A DNA stretch of 64,000 nt from Lysobacter capsici (lineage in GTDB: Bacteria > Pseudomonadota > Gammaproteobacteria > Xanthomonadales > Xanthomonadaceae), in the NCBI RefSeq assembly GCF_014779555.2, contig NZ_CP094357.1, positions 5,332,001 to 5,396,000 on the forward strand. The letters are read 5' to 3'. Below the pieces are notes generated by a model that worked only from the letters and a program-made list of their open reading frames with translations, ran no database searches and was not told the origin of the DNA. Each line of letters begins with the position of its first letter. Position 1 is the first letter of the stretch. A program made the translations under genes and the position numbers. Shown piece by piece: positions 33,772 to 41,964 of this stretch.

Positions 33772-34680
33772 ATGAGCGATGCGCGCGCGACGGTGTTCGG
33801 CCGCAGGTTGAGCGTGGCGCAATGGCTCGGGTTGGTCATCCTCGCGCTCGGCGCGATGGCGATGATCGCCGACGCGTGGCGCTTCATCGACAGCGTGCCG
33901 GCGGTGCGCGCCGCCTTCGTCGGCGGTGCGGTCGCGGCCTTGGCCACCGCGCTGGGCGCGCTGCCGGTGTTGTTTTCGCAGCGCCTGTCCGATCGCATCC
34001 AGGACACCCTGTTCGGATTCGGCGCCGGCGTGATGCTCGCGGCCTGCGCGTTCTCGCTGATCATTCCGGGCCTGGCGGCGGCGCAGGCCACCGCCCAGTT
34101 CGGCGGCGGCCAGCGCGGCGCCAGCCTGGTGATCGGCCTGGCCGTGCTGTTGGGCGGGGCGACGATCATGCTGATCGATCGCGTGGTGCCGCACGAACAT
34201 TTCATCAAGGGCCGCGAAGGGCAGTCGCCGGGAAAACTGCGCCGCACCTGGCTGTTCGTGTTCGCCATCGCCCTGCACAACCTGCCCGAGGGCCTGGCGA
34301 TCGGCGTGGGCTACGCCGGCAACGAGGGCGCGGTGCGGGCCAACGCGCTGGCGATCGGCATCGCGATCCAGGACGTGCCCGAAGGCCTGGTGGTGGCGGT
34401 CGCGTTGCTGGCCGCGGGCTATGGCCGGCTATGGTCGGTGTTCATCGGCGCCGCGAGCGGTTTGATCGAACCGGTCGGCGCGGTGCTCGGCGCGGCCGTG
34501 ACCAGCCATTCGCATGCGCTGTTGCCGTGGGGGCTGGGCTTCGCGGCGGGCGCGATGCTGTTCGTGATCAGCCACGAGATCATTCCCGAATCGCATCGCA
34601 AGGGCCATGAGCGTTTCGCCACGGCCGGGCTGATGATCGGGTTCGTGTTGATGATGGTGCTGGATACCGCGCTGGGATAG
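33772..34680 (+). CDS. ZIP family divalent metal transporter
   Basis: A 302-residue inner-membrane protein with about eight helices. The two metal-binding helices are visible as FVFAIALHNLPEGLAIGVGY (HNxPEG) and AIGIAIQDVPEGLVVAVALL, the second with Gln-Asp in place of the usual His. A His-containing loop (RVVPHEHFIKG) and FVISHEIIPESHRKGHE follow. ZIP proteins bring zinc, iron or manganese into the cytoplasm. The GufA-like arrangement and position behind Mn-type sodA make manganese or zinc plausible. The ATG at 33772 follows a Gly-rich ribosome-like site. The terminator hairpin overlaps the stop codon. Confidence 0.9.
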   Translation: MSDARATVFGRRLSVAQWLGLVILALGAMAMIADAWRFIDSVPAVRAAFVGGAVAALATALGALPVLFSQRLSDRIQDTLFGFGAGVMLAACAFSLIIPGLAAAQATAQFGGGQRGASLVIGLAVLLGGATIMLIDRVVPHEHFIKGREGQSPGKLRRTWLFVFAIALHNLPEGLAIGVGYAGNEGAVRANALAIGIAIQDVPEGLVVAVALLAAGYGRLWSVFIGAASGLIEPVGAVLGAAVTSHSHALLPWGLGFAAGAMLFVISHEIIPESHRKGHERFATAGLMIGFVLMMVLDTALG

Positions 34681-34703
34681 CGCCGACCCAATCGGTCGGC
34701 GCT
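34679..34703. terminator. Bidirectional terminator-like hairpin between ZIP and WG-repeat genes
   Basis: A perfect 10-bp stem (34679-34688 AGCGCCGACC with 34694-34703) around CAATC, starting inside the ZIP stop codon. The opposing gene ends 36 bases further on. There is no long T-run. Confidence 0.55.
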
Positions 34704-34738
34704 GTGCATTCGACGCTATACACAGGCGAAGGCGAGGC

Positions 34739-36874
34739 TCACGGCAGATTCGGATTCGGCGCGGGATCGGTGCGGCGCCAGCGTTCGGGCAGGCCGTAGT
34801 CCTTGCAGGTGCTGCAGGTCCAATCCTGCTCACCCGCGGCCTGCAGGATCAGGCGCGGCGCCTTGGGATCGACGCAGGCCCTCTCGGACACGTCCGCGCC
34901 CGGCATCAGGATGTCGAAGCCGTTGTCGCGCTCGCAGTAGTACTCCAGATAATCCAATGCCGGCCCCTTGCGGTTGCCGATCATGCCCAGGTCGAGAATC
35001 GCGGTCGAAGCGTCCATCAGGATCATCGGCGCCACCGGCCGCGACAGCGCGCCGCGCTGCGCCGCGGCCTGGACCTGCGCGGCGTCGGTGTACTGCGCCG
35101 GCACGTAACGGCCGGCGTAAGGCGCATGCACGCTGGATACCGGCGCCTGCTGTTCGCGGATCTGGCGCGACAGCATGTCGCGCAGGCGGGCCGCCTTCTG
35201 CGGCGGCAGACCGTCGACCTGGCGCCCCTTCTCATCGTTTTCGTCGCGATACACGGTCATCCGCCCCCAACGATCCGGCGAGTCGATGTTGTAGTACTCG
35301 AACGGCACCACCACGTTCCCTTGCATGTCGATCACGCCATGCTTGCCGCCGCGTTCAGCGGCGACGATCACGAACTCCGGCCAAGGCGCGTTGACGCCCA
35401 TCGGCCAGTAGCTGTCTTGCGGGTCGATGTATCGGTAATCGCCCGCGAACACCGGCTTGCCGCTGCGCAGGTCGTACAAGGTATAGCGATCGCGGTCTTC
35501 GCCTCGCCCGGAATAATCGGTATCCGAAAAAATCACATACGGCGCGGGCAGGTCGCTGTTAGGCGCGATGTCGCTATGCTTGGCCGGGATCCGCCAACGC
35601 CCGGCGCTGTCGATCACGCCCGTCTTGTCGCCCAGCTTGACGATGTACAGCGCCAGGCTCGGATAGTGCGCGATCACCTGCCACTCGGCCATCGGCAGGA
35701 TCACGCGCCCGTCGGCGTCGACCACGCCGACGTCGGAGCGGGTGCCCTCAATCCAGCGCAGGGTGGAGAATTGCGGCGGCGCCTTGTTGCCATCCCGCTC
35801 GGCGAAGGCGATCGGCAAGGTTTCGATCCGGTCGTAGTCCGGCTTGACCAGCCAGCGACCGTCGCGGTCGGCAAGGCCCTCGCGATCGTCGGCGCCATCG
35901 GACGTGGCCACGGTGACGACCAGGCGAGCGGCCTGGGTCTGGTGGATGTAGAGGGCCTGCAACTCGGCGACACGACGCCCGGCCTCGTCCAGCAGCAGGA
36001 CCGTGCGATTGACGTAGCGCGGCGCGGGTTCATCGCTGCCGTTCGCTTTGCGATACGCAATCGCGACCCAGCGCCGTGCGTCGGGCAGGTAATCGACTTC
36101 CGCGAACTCGCCGGGAATGGCGGGCTTGGCGGTTTCGTCCAGCACGCGGCAGCTCGGCTCATCGACAATCTCTACGCCGTTGTGTTCGCCGACCGGACGG
36201 ATGCACTCGCGAATCCACGGCGAGCCCTCCAGCGCCTTGTAGTCGACGCCATCGCGGAATTCGGTCAGCGCCTTGCCGTTGCGATCGAACAACGCCGACT
36301 GGCCGCGTCGCGTTACCGCCAGCAAGGACGCAACCGCCGTGACTGAATCGTTGAGCGGCTCCAGCACGATACGTCCCTGTGCATTCATCGCGCCGGTGCG
36401 GCGCGCGCGCTGGAACGAGAACAGGCCGGTTCCCTCCAGCGCATCGAGTTCGGTATACACCGGCTCGGCCACCACACGGCCGTCCTCGCGCACCAGACCA
36501 CCCTTGCCGCCCAGCACCGGCGAGCCTTCGGTGCCGATCAGCATCGCGTCCAGCGAGGGCTGGGGCGGCTCGATGTACTCGAACGGGCCGGCGATGCGCT
36601 TGCCGTGCGCGTCGAGCAGTTCGCCGCCGAGCCCGGCGCGACTCAACCATCCGCCGCCGGGCAAACGGGTGAACTCGACGGTGTCGACCGGGACCACCAC
36701 GCGGCCGCGCGCGTCGCGCAGGCCCTGGCCGGTCCAGTGCGTGAGCTCATTGTTCAAGGTGAATACTTCGAGCGCGCCTTCGGCGGGCTGGGTCGTCTCG
36801 GCGGCCGACAGCGGCGCGCACAATGTCCCGGCGCAAACCAGCGCCAGCAGGGATTTGAACAGCGAACCGCGCAT
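34739..36874 (-). CDS. Exported WG-repeat protein
   Basis: A 711-residue protein with a signal peptide (MRGSLFKSLLALVCAGTLCA, cleavage near LSA-AE). At least a dozen WG-type beta repeats are visible, with cores like GLVREDGRVVAEPVYTELDA, GAMNAQGRIVLEPLNDS, GVVDADGRVILPMAEWQ, GVIDSAGRWRIPAKHSDI and GVIDMQGNVVVPFEYYNI. The C-terminus carries a domain with four cysteines (YYCERD, ERACVD, WTCSTCKDYG) that could form disulfides or bind metal. WG-repeat proteins probably act as binding scaffolds. The start ATG overlaps the stop of the upstream exported protein gene (TGATG), so both are produced together. Confidence 0.85.
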   Translation of the reverse strand: MRGSLFKSLLALVCAGTLCAPLSAAETTQPAEGALEVFTLNNELTHWTGQGLRDARGRVVVPVDTVEFTRLPGGGWLSRAGLGGELLDAHGKRIAGPFEYIEPPQPSLDAMLIGTEGSPVLGGKGGLVREDGRVVAEPVYTELDALEGTGLFSFQRARRTGAMNAQGRIVLEPLNDSVTAVASLLAVTRRGQSALFDRNGKALTEFRDGVDYKALEGSPWIRECIRPVGEHNGVEIVDEPSCRVLDETAKPAIPGEFAEVDYLPDARRWVAIAYRKANGSDEPAPRYVNRTVLLLDEAGRRVAELQALYIHQTQAARLVVTVATSDGADDREGLADRDGRWLVKPDYDRIETLPIAFAERDGNKAPPQFSTLRWIEGTRSDVGVVDADGRVILPMAEWQVIAHYPSLALYIVKLGDKTGVIDSAGRWRIPAKHSDIAPNSDLPAPYVIFSDTDYSGRGEDRDRYTLYDLRSGKPVFAGDYRYIDPQDSYWPMGVNAPWPEFVIVAAERGGKHGVIDMQGNVVVPFEYYNIDSPDRWGRMTVYRDENDEKGRQVDGLPPQKAARLRDMLSRQIREQQAPVSSVHAPYAGRYVPAQYTDAAQVQAAAQRGALSRPVAPMILMDASTAILDLGMIGNRKGPALDYLEYYCERDNGFDILMPGADVSERACVDPKAPRLILQAAGEQDWTCSTCKDYGLPERWRRTDPAPNPNLP

Positions 36875-38079
36875 CAGCGCTCTCCGATCGGACAGGAAGG
36901 AACGAAACTGGCGCGATAGTCCAGCCAGATCGCGCGCGCCGACAGCAGCAGCGGCGCACCGGCTTCGGTCGACAAGCGCGTGGGGTCGATTTCGAACGCG
37001 GCCGTTTGCGCCGCCGCGCCGCAACGCTGCGCGGCGAGTTTGCACAGGCTTGCCGAATCCGAAGGCGCTCGCGGGCCGAGCCATTCGTCCCAACCGCTTG
37101 GCCCGTACGACGATTGCCGCGCCAGTTGGGTCAACGTCGCCAGCACCGGCGCGGATCGACGCGACAGTTCGGCGCCGCCCGCGGCGGCGCGGAAGTTTTG
37201 TTCGATCGGCACGGTGAGGCCGTTGCGGCAATCGATCGCCAGCACCTGCTCGACCTGCGCGTCCTCGGGCACCTTCTGCGGCCAGCGCTCCACCTCGACC
37301 CGCGAGCTGCGCGACGTCACCTCGATGACGCCGTCGCCGCGATGGCGCAGCGAGTCCAGATCGAACGCGGACAGCGAATCTTCGGCCGGCGCCGAGCGCG
37401 ACCGACGCTCGCTCCGACGCGATGCCGGCGCTGCCGACTTCGGCGCCGGCAGCGGCGGCGCGTAGCGCGCGATGGCCTGGTCGTATTGCGCGCGCAAGCG
37501 TTCGAACAGCGCGCGGGCATCGGCCGGCGGCGCATCGCCGATCGCGGCGTAGTCGTAGGCGAACTCGGTCGCCGCCGCCGATTCCGGCGCGGCCGCCGAA
37601 GCGGCCTGTCGGGGCATCATCGCCAGTGCGCAGGCCAGCCAGATCTCGCTGGACGCGGGCCAGCGGTGGCTCTCCACTTCGTCCTGGCGCAAGGCGATCT
37701 GTTGCAGCTGGTCCTCATAGGGCAGATCGCGGCGCGCGATCGGACGGCTGTCGCGGTCGAGCAGCAACAAGGCCGTGTCCACGTACAGACCGCTGCGGCA
37801 GTCGAGCAGACGTTCCAGGGATTCGTAATAGCCGGCCGCGTTCTGCTCGGCGGTCCAGCCGTGCGACGAGGTGCGCGGATAGCGCGACGCCGACTCGGTA
37901 AGGCCGTCGGCGCGCAGCTTCAACCGATCGCGGTCGACCGCGTGCGCGCCGTCGCCCATGAAGCCGCCCCACCGGTCGGATGTCGCATCGGCCTGCGCCG
38001 CCATCGCCGCGCCCGCGTTCGACAATCCCAGAATCAGTGCGAGCCATGCACCGTGCCCACGTCCATGTAACCACGCCAT
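36874..38079 (-). CDS. Exported protein coupled to the WG-repeat protein
   Basis: A 401-residue product with signal peptide MAWLHGRGHGAWLALILGLS (cleavage near AMA-AQ). The mature part contains GYYESLERLLDCRSGLYVDT and EQVLAIDCRNGLTVPIEQNF, which look like two related modules around a cysteine (xLDCRxGLxV). A proline/serine/arginine-rich linker lies between them and a cysteine is near the C-terminus (VPSCPIGER). No known family was recognised. The TGATG overlap with the WG-repeat gene indicates a two-gene operon whose products probably work together outside the cytoplasm. Confidence 0.72.
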   Translation of the reverse strand: MAWLHGRGHGAWLALILGLSNAGAAMAAQADATSDRWGGFMGDGAHAVDRDRLKLRADGLTESASRYPRTSSHGWTAEQNAAGYYESLERLLDCRSGLYVDTALLLLDRDSRPIARRDLPYEDQLQQIALRQDEVESHRWPASSEIWLACALAMMPRQAASAAAPESAAATEFAYDYAAIGDAPPADARALFERLRAQYDQAIARYAPPLPAPKSAAPASRRSERRSRSAPAEDSLSAFDLDSLRHRGDGVIEVTSRSSRVEVERWPQKVPEDAQVEQVLAIDCRNGLTVPIEQNFRAAAGGAELSRRSAPVLATLTQLARQSSYGPSGWDEWLGPRAPSDSASLCKLAAQRCGAAAQTAAFEIDPTRLSTEAGAPLLLSARAIWLDYRASFVPSCPIGER

Positions 38080-38390
38080 ATCGCTTCACCGTCGATGCAG
38101 ATCAAGAAGGCCGGAGTTCGCGATCGCCTGACGATCACTCCTGGATCCATTGTCCCACACCGCGGCGCGGTCGCGCGCCGGGCATGCGCGCTCGGCCACG
38201 CGGTCGCCTGCTCCGTGCTGGACATCGGTGTGCCGGCGACGCGCGGCGCCGGAAAATCGATGGCGCGATGCGTTATCCCAGATCGCAGCGCATCGCCCTG
38301 CGCCCAACTCCCAGGCCGCCGTCGCCGCGGCCTGGAGCTAGCAATCGTTGAAGTCGCCGAACGACCGGCCGCAGCGCGCGGCCGATACGC
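38080..38390. other. Intergenic region without a supported gene
   Basis: About 310 bases between the exported-protein/WG operon and the alginate lyase gene. Nothing beyond a presumed promoter for the operon and the 3' end of the lyase transcript was seen. Confidence 0.45.
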
Positions 38391-39596
38391 TCAGTAATCG
38401 TCGCGGCCGTGGGTGGCGGTGGAATAACCCAGGAACTCGGCCGCGCTCGCGTCCGGACGACCGCGCTTGGTCGCGTTCTGAAAGTTGGGAATCGCGACGC
38501 CGCGATTGCGATACCCATTGACGGCGATATCGCTGTAACCGGAATACAGCCCGTTGGACCGGCAATCGCGCACGCCTTCGCCGTACAGGATCGACTTGGC
38601 CATGTACTCCAGCCCGCGCGCGAACCGCGGCTGCGGCTCGTTGCCGATGGTCAGCGTCCACACGCTGGTGTCGCCCTGGATCGTGGCGATTTCCGCGGCC
38701 TGCGCGATCCCGGCCAGCGAGTACTGCGGGTGATGGCAATCGCGCGCCTGCAGTTCCTGCACTTCGCCGCTGCTGTAGACGATCAGCGGAATCATCTGCT
38801 TCATCCGGGTCAGACCGGCGTTGTAGCGACTGGCGTCGTCCTGATACACGCCCGCGGCCATCATCGCCAACGCGCCGGACACGCCCCAGTTGTTGGTCCG
38901 GCTCGAGGCCTGGTTGGCCTGCGCATAGAGCTTGTTGAGATAGCCGTTGAAGCGATCCTGCTGGGCCGGCGTCCAGCCCGCCTCGCCGCCGTTGTGGTGT
39001 CGAATGATCTCCGCAGCGCTCGCCCACACCGGCAGGCCCCAGGCCGCTTCCAGCCAGGCCTGCGGCGCATCGGTGCCCGACGCCAGCGTGAACCCGGTGA
39101 ATGTCGACGACCACGCATCGAGAATCTGGATCGCCTTGTCGCGGTTGCGGGTGTCGCCGCTGACGGTCCAGCGCAGCGCGTTCAAATACGCCGCCATGCT
39201 GTCGTTCTTCCAGCGCGTTTCCTGCGGACCGCCCGCGGCGCGCACCACCTGCACGGTCGCCAGCGCCGAATGCGCGTAGGTGTGCGAGCCGCGATTGTCC
39301 TGCAGCAGGCGGTTGTAGCCGGTCTTGATCGCGCTGTTCGAAGTGGACTGCACGGCCGCGCGGATGCTGTTGAGGCGGGTTTGGGTAACCAGCAGGCCGG
39401 GATGCTTGAATGGCGGAACCGCCTGGGTGGACAGTTCGCCCGCGAGGCCGATCGCGGCGATATCGTGCGCCGACGCATGCGCGGCAACGACTTCGTGATC
39501 GGCCGCGTAAGCCGCGCCGGCCCAGCAGGTCAGCAACGTCAAGGCCATAACGGTGAAACGAAGTTTCGCGGTGCGCAGCTTGCGGGTGCGTGACAT
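38391..39596 (-). CDS. Exported alginate lyase family protein (PL5-like)
   Basis: A 401-residue protein with a signal peptide (MSRTRKLRTAKLRFTVMALT, cleavage after AYA). The mature (alpha/alpha) barrel starts FKHPGLLVTQTRLNSIRAAV. It contains the substrate-cleft segments SSRTNNWGVSGALAMMAAGV (Asn-Asn-Trp) and QARDCHHPQYSLAGIAQAAE (Arg-Asp-Cys-His-His), both typical of Alginate_lyase domains. These enzymes cleave polymannuronate or related uronan chains by beta-elimination. The absence of alginate biosynthesis genes nearby argues for a degradative role. GAGG lies six bases before ATG 39596. Confidence 0.87.
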   Translation of the reverse strand: MSRTRKLRTAKLRFTVMALTLLTCWAGAAYAADHEVVAAHASAHDIAAIGLAGELSTQAVPPFKHPGLLVTQTRLNSIRAAVQSTSNSAIKTGYNRLLQDNRGSHTYAHSALATVQVVRAAGGPQETRWKNDSMAAYLNALRWTVSGDTRNRDKAIQILDAWSSTFTGFTLASGTDAPQAWLEAAWGLPVWASAAEIIRHHNGGEAGWTPAQQDRFNGYLNKLYAQANQASSRTNNWGVSGALAMMAAGVYQDDASRYNAGLTRMKQMIPLIVYSSGEVQELQARDCHHPQYSLAGIAQAAEIATIQGDTSVWTLTIGNEPQPRFARGLEYMAKSILYGEGVRDCRSNGLYSGYSDIAVNGYRNRGVAIPNFQNATKRGRPDASAAEFLGYSTATHGRDDY

Positions 39597-40411
39597 AAGC
39601 ATCCTCGTTCGAGTCGTCGTACGTTTGGGGGAGGCAGCGTCGATCGCGAACCCGCGCGCGTGGCGAGTCCGTACAAAAAACCAGTCGATGGTCCGGTGCC
39701 GCGACGGCGGTCATCATCGCCGCGCTGCGCGATGCCGGGCCATGGCGTCGCGCGCGAGACGACAGGGGTTTTCAGTCGGGTGCGTGAGTCATGTTGCACG
39801 ACTCAAAAAGCGAAAGTTGCGACTCGCTGTGGATATGCGGCGTTGCCGAGGGCGCGAAAACACAGGTCGGTTTCGCAGTTCCGCATTCTGATCGCGGTCC
39901 GGCTTGCACGCGCGAGCCGAGCGGCGTACTGGCATCGCTAAACGCATCTGTCGATCCGCCGCCGGGCTTGAGATCGGTCGTTCACGCGGATATCGGCGAG
40001 TCGTCGCATCCGATACGTGAGCGCGGACGCGAAAACACGCGATGACCGAGGCGCTCGCCGACCTCAAGCCTGGGCTCGCAGTGCATTGCGGCGCCTCGGC
40101 GCGAGCGGCGCAATACGGCAGTCGGCCGATCCCGGTCAGGCAGAACGTCGCCAGCCAAATCGCGGTTCAGCGCTGCGGATAATTCGCGGCCGGCGCGGTA
40201 TTGGCAATTGCCTCGGAACGAGCCATCGGCTTGGTGTCGCCTCATCTGGCAGCGTGCCTTGCGCAACAGATCGCCGCAGAGGCAACCGACCCGACTTCAA
40301 CGAACCACGACCGAAAGCCCGGGACCCCCGGGCTTCGTCGTTTCCGCGCAATGATCCGCGGGCTTTCGTTGATGCGACGCAACGCGCCTCACGGCGACGG
40401 CGACGAATCCA
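39597..40411. other. Long intergenic region, no gene supported
   Basis: About 815 bases. Frames on both strands are short, Arg/Ser-rich and lack ribosome sites. Base composition is slightly lower in GC around 39790-39900 than in the flanking genes. The phrase GCGCGAAAACACAGG near 39850 recurs in weaker form (GACGCGAAAACACGCG) near 40025. A GC-rich hairpin lies at 40315-40335. The region could contain the lyase promoter and an unrecognised small RNA or gene remnant. Confidence 0.4.
40315..40335 (-). terminator. Terminator-like hairpin downstream of the DUF4019 gene
   Basis: A 9-bp perfect stem (40315-40323 AAGCCCGGG with 40327-40335) with a three-base loop, 77 bases beyond the minus-strand stop codon of the DUF4019 gene. 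There is only a weak U-run on either strand. Confidence 0.4.
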
Positions 40412-40888
40412 TCACTGGATGACATAACCGGAAAACCGCCACATGCCGTCTTCATCCCGACGCAGGGATACCAGTTCCTTCGCCAGTCGCTTGCTCTGGA
40501 ACTGACTGGAGAATTCGATGCTGGCGTACAAACCCGCCGGAAGCTGGCCGCCGTCGGTCACGAGCTCGCGCCGCACCGCGATCCAGTTGCGCGAGTTGGC
40601 CGCGCCCAGCGGCTTGCGGGTCTTGCCGACATGGCCGACGAATTCATCGCGCCTGGCCGTACGCTTGGTCACGGCGGACGCGTTGTCCCAGAGCACGCCG
40701 GCCTGATCGCGATCGATCGCCTGCAATATCTGCAGCGCGCTGTTGGCCAGGGTATTGGGGTCGATGTCGCGGGCGGCCGCCTGTTGCGGCGCCGGGGCCG
40801 AGCGCGGCGCCTGAGCTTGCCCCTGGGCGATCGCCGCGCCGGACAGGATGCACAACGCCATCGCCACCGTCGTCGTGATTCGTTTCAT
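40412..40888 (-). CDS. Exported DUF4019-like protein
   Basis: A 158-residue protein with signal peptide MKRITTTVAMALCILSGAAI (cleavage near AIA-QG). The mature domain includes LQILQAIDRDQAGVLWDNAS, DEFVGHVGKTRKPLGAANSR and YASIEFSSQFQSKRLAKELV, ending with MWRFSGYVIQ. This pattern (DxxxxxxWxxAS...R..W.....PLG......Y.v.f.t.F.....E.v.l..e.dG.W.v.GY.i) is that of DUF4019, a small periplasmic family of unknown function. It lies just downstream of the OmpA/SmpA gene on the same strand with a 78-base gap and could be co-transcribed. Confidence 0.85.
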   Translation of the reverse strand: MKRITTTVAMALCILSGAAIAQGQAQAPRSAPAPQQAAARDIDPNTLANSALQILQAIDRDQAGVLWDNASAVTKRTARRDEFVGHVGKTRKPLGAANSRNWIAVRRELVTDGGQLPAGLYASIEFSSQFQSKRLAKELVSLRRDEDGMWRFSGYVIQ

Positions 40889-40966
40889 AGCCTTACCTCG
40901 GTCGTTGCATGATGGATGGAACGGTGGACAAACCCGCATCGTGCCGGCGCTGGATTCTCAGGCGAC

Positions 40967-41803
40967 TCACTGCTCCACGTCGGCCACGATCTCGACCCGG
41001 CGATTGGGCTGCAGGCAGGCGATCAACGCGGCTCGCTCCGCGCGAGCATCGCAGTCGCCGATCACGGGTTCCGACTCGCCCCGGCCTTCGGCCGAAATCG
41101 ATCGCGCCGGCACGCCTTCGTCGATCAACAACCCACGCACCGTCTGCGCGCGTCTTTGCGACAGCGCCTGATTGGCCTGCTCGCTGCCGATGCTGTCGGT
41201 ATGCCCGATCACCCGCACGTTGCGCAGGCCCTTTGCATCGCGCAGTTCCGCCGCGATGCGCGCGATTTCGGCGCGACCGCTCGACTGCAGATCGCCGCGA
41301 CCGGACTGCCCGAACGCGAACAACGCATCGGCGGACAGCGAAAAACGCCGGGGCGCGGCGGCGGGCGGCGCCGACGGCGGCGCCGCCGCGACCGGCTCGC
41401 GCAGCAGGTCGCCGCAATCCTGCGGCAGCCAGTAGAAACTGCGCGCCAGATAGTTGCGGTCGAAAATCACCTTGTACTGGCATGTGGTCACCCCGCCATC
41501 GCGACGGAAGTGAAACAGGTAGTCCCACTCCCGCACGCCGGCATAGCCTTCGCGGAAGTGCGGACGCCCCAGCAGGTGATAGAGCTGCTCCTTGGTCACG
41601 CCGGCGGCCACTTGGCGCAGACTTTCCACGTTGGGGAACGTTCCCTCTTTCAGGATCGCCCGCTCCTTCGCCGGAAACACCACCTCGGCCGGCACTCCAT
41701 CGGCGGAAATGTCGCGACTGACGTGTCGGGTGCCACAAGCGGACAACAGTCCTATCGCGATACTGCACACGATCGCTGCGCCAGCGAACCGGTTGGCTTG
41801 CAT
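40967..41803 (-). CDS. SmpA/OmlA-OmpA lipoprotein, TpgA-like partner of the trimeric autotransporter
   Basis: A 278-residue lipoprotein (lipobox LLSAC, Cys23). Residues 45-125 form a SmpA/OmlA (BamE-like) domain with FPNVESLRQVAAGVTKEQLY, LLGRPHFREGYAGVREWDY and the CQYKVIFDRNYLARSFYW strand. Residues 160-275 form an OmpA C-terminal peptidoglycan-binding domain with VRVIGHTDSIGSEQANQALS, QRRAQTVRGLLIDEGV and QPNRRVEIV. The same domain pair defines TpgA of Acinetobacter, which anchors to peptidoglycan and helps outer-membrane assembly of its adjacent trimeric autotransporter. Here the gene lies 161 bases downstream of such an adhesin. ATG 41803 has AGGAATCTCC upstream. Confidence 0.9.
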   Translation of the reverse strand: MQANRFAGAAIVCSIAIGLLSACGTRHVSRDISADGVPAEVVFPAKERAILKEGTFPNVESLRQVAAGVTKEQLYHLLGRPHFREGYAGVREWDYLFHFRRDGGVTTCQYKVIFDRNYLARSFYWLPQDCGDLLREPVAAAPPSAPPAAAPRRFSLSADALFAFGQSGRGDLQSSGRAEIARIAAELRDAKGLRNVRVIGHTDSIGSEQANQALSQRRAQTVRGLLIDEGVPARSISAEGRGESEPVIGDCDARAERAALIACLQPNRRVEIVADVEQ

Positions 41804-41882
41804 TGGAGATTCCTCGCTGTGACTGATGGCCGCCGGTCGCCGCGCCTGTCGCCGCGCCGCCGGGCAGTGTTCTGATTCGTCT

Positions 41883-41915
41883 GGATCGTTCGACCAAGAC
41901 AAGGTCGAACGATCC
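41883..41915 (-). terminator. Perfect 13-bp hairpin between adhesin and TpgA-like genes
   Basis: Arms 41883-41895 (GGATCGTTCGACC) and 41903-41915 are exact complements around a 7-base loop AAGACAA. It sits 50 bases beyond the adhesin stop and 80 bases before the next start on the same strand, without a U-run. It may be an attenuator that adjusts the ratio of adhesin to partner, or a processing and stability stem. Confidence 0.55.
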
Positions 41916-41964
41916 GCTCGCGTTCGGATATCGCGCCCCGCCCGAACGCGCGGCGCGCGGTGCT

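Noticed and set aside
39553-39941. Short plus-strand frames opposite the alginate lyase start
   Set aside because: Overlap with the lyase signal peptide and no family-like sequence.
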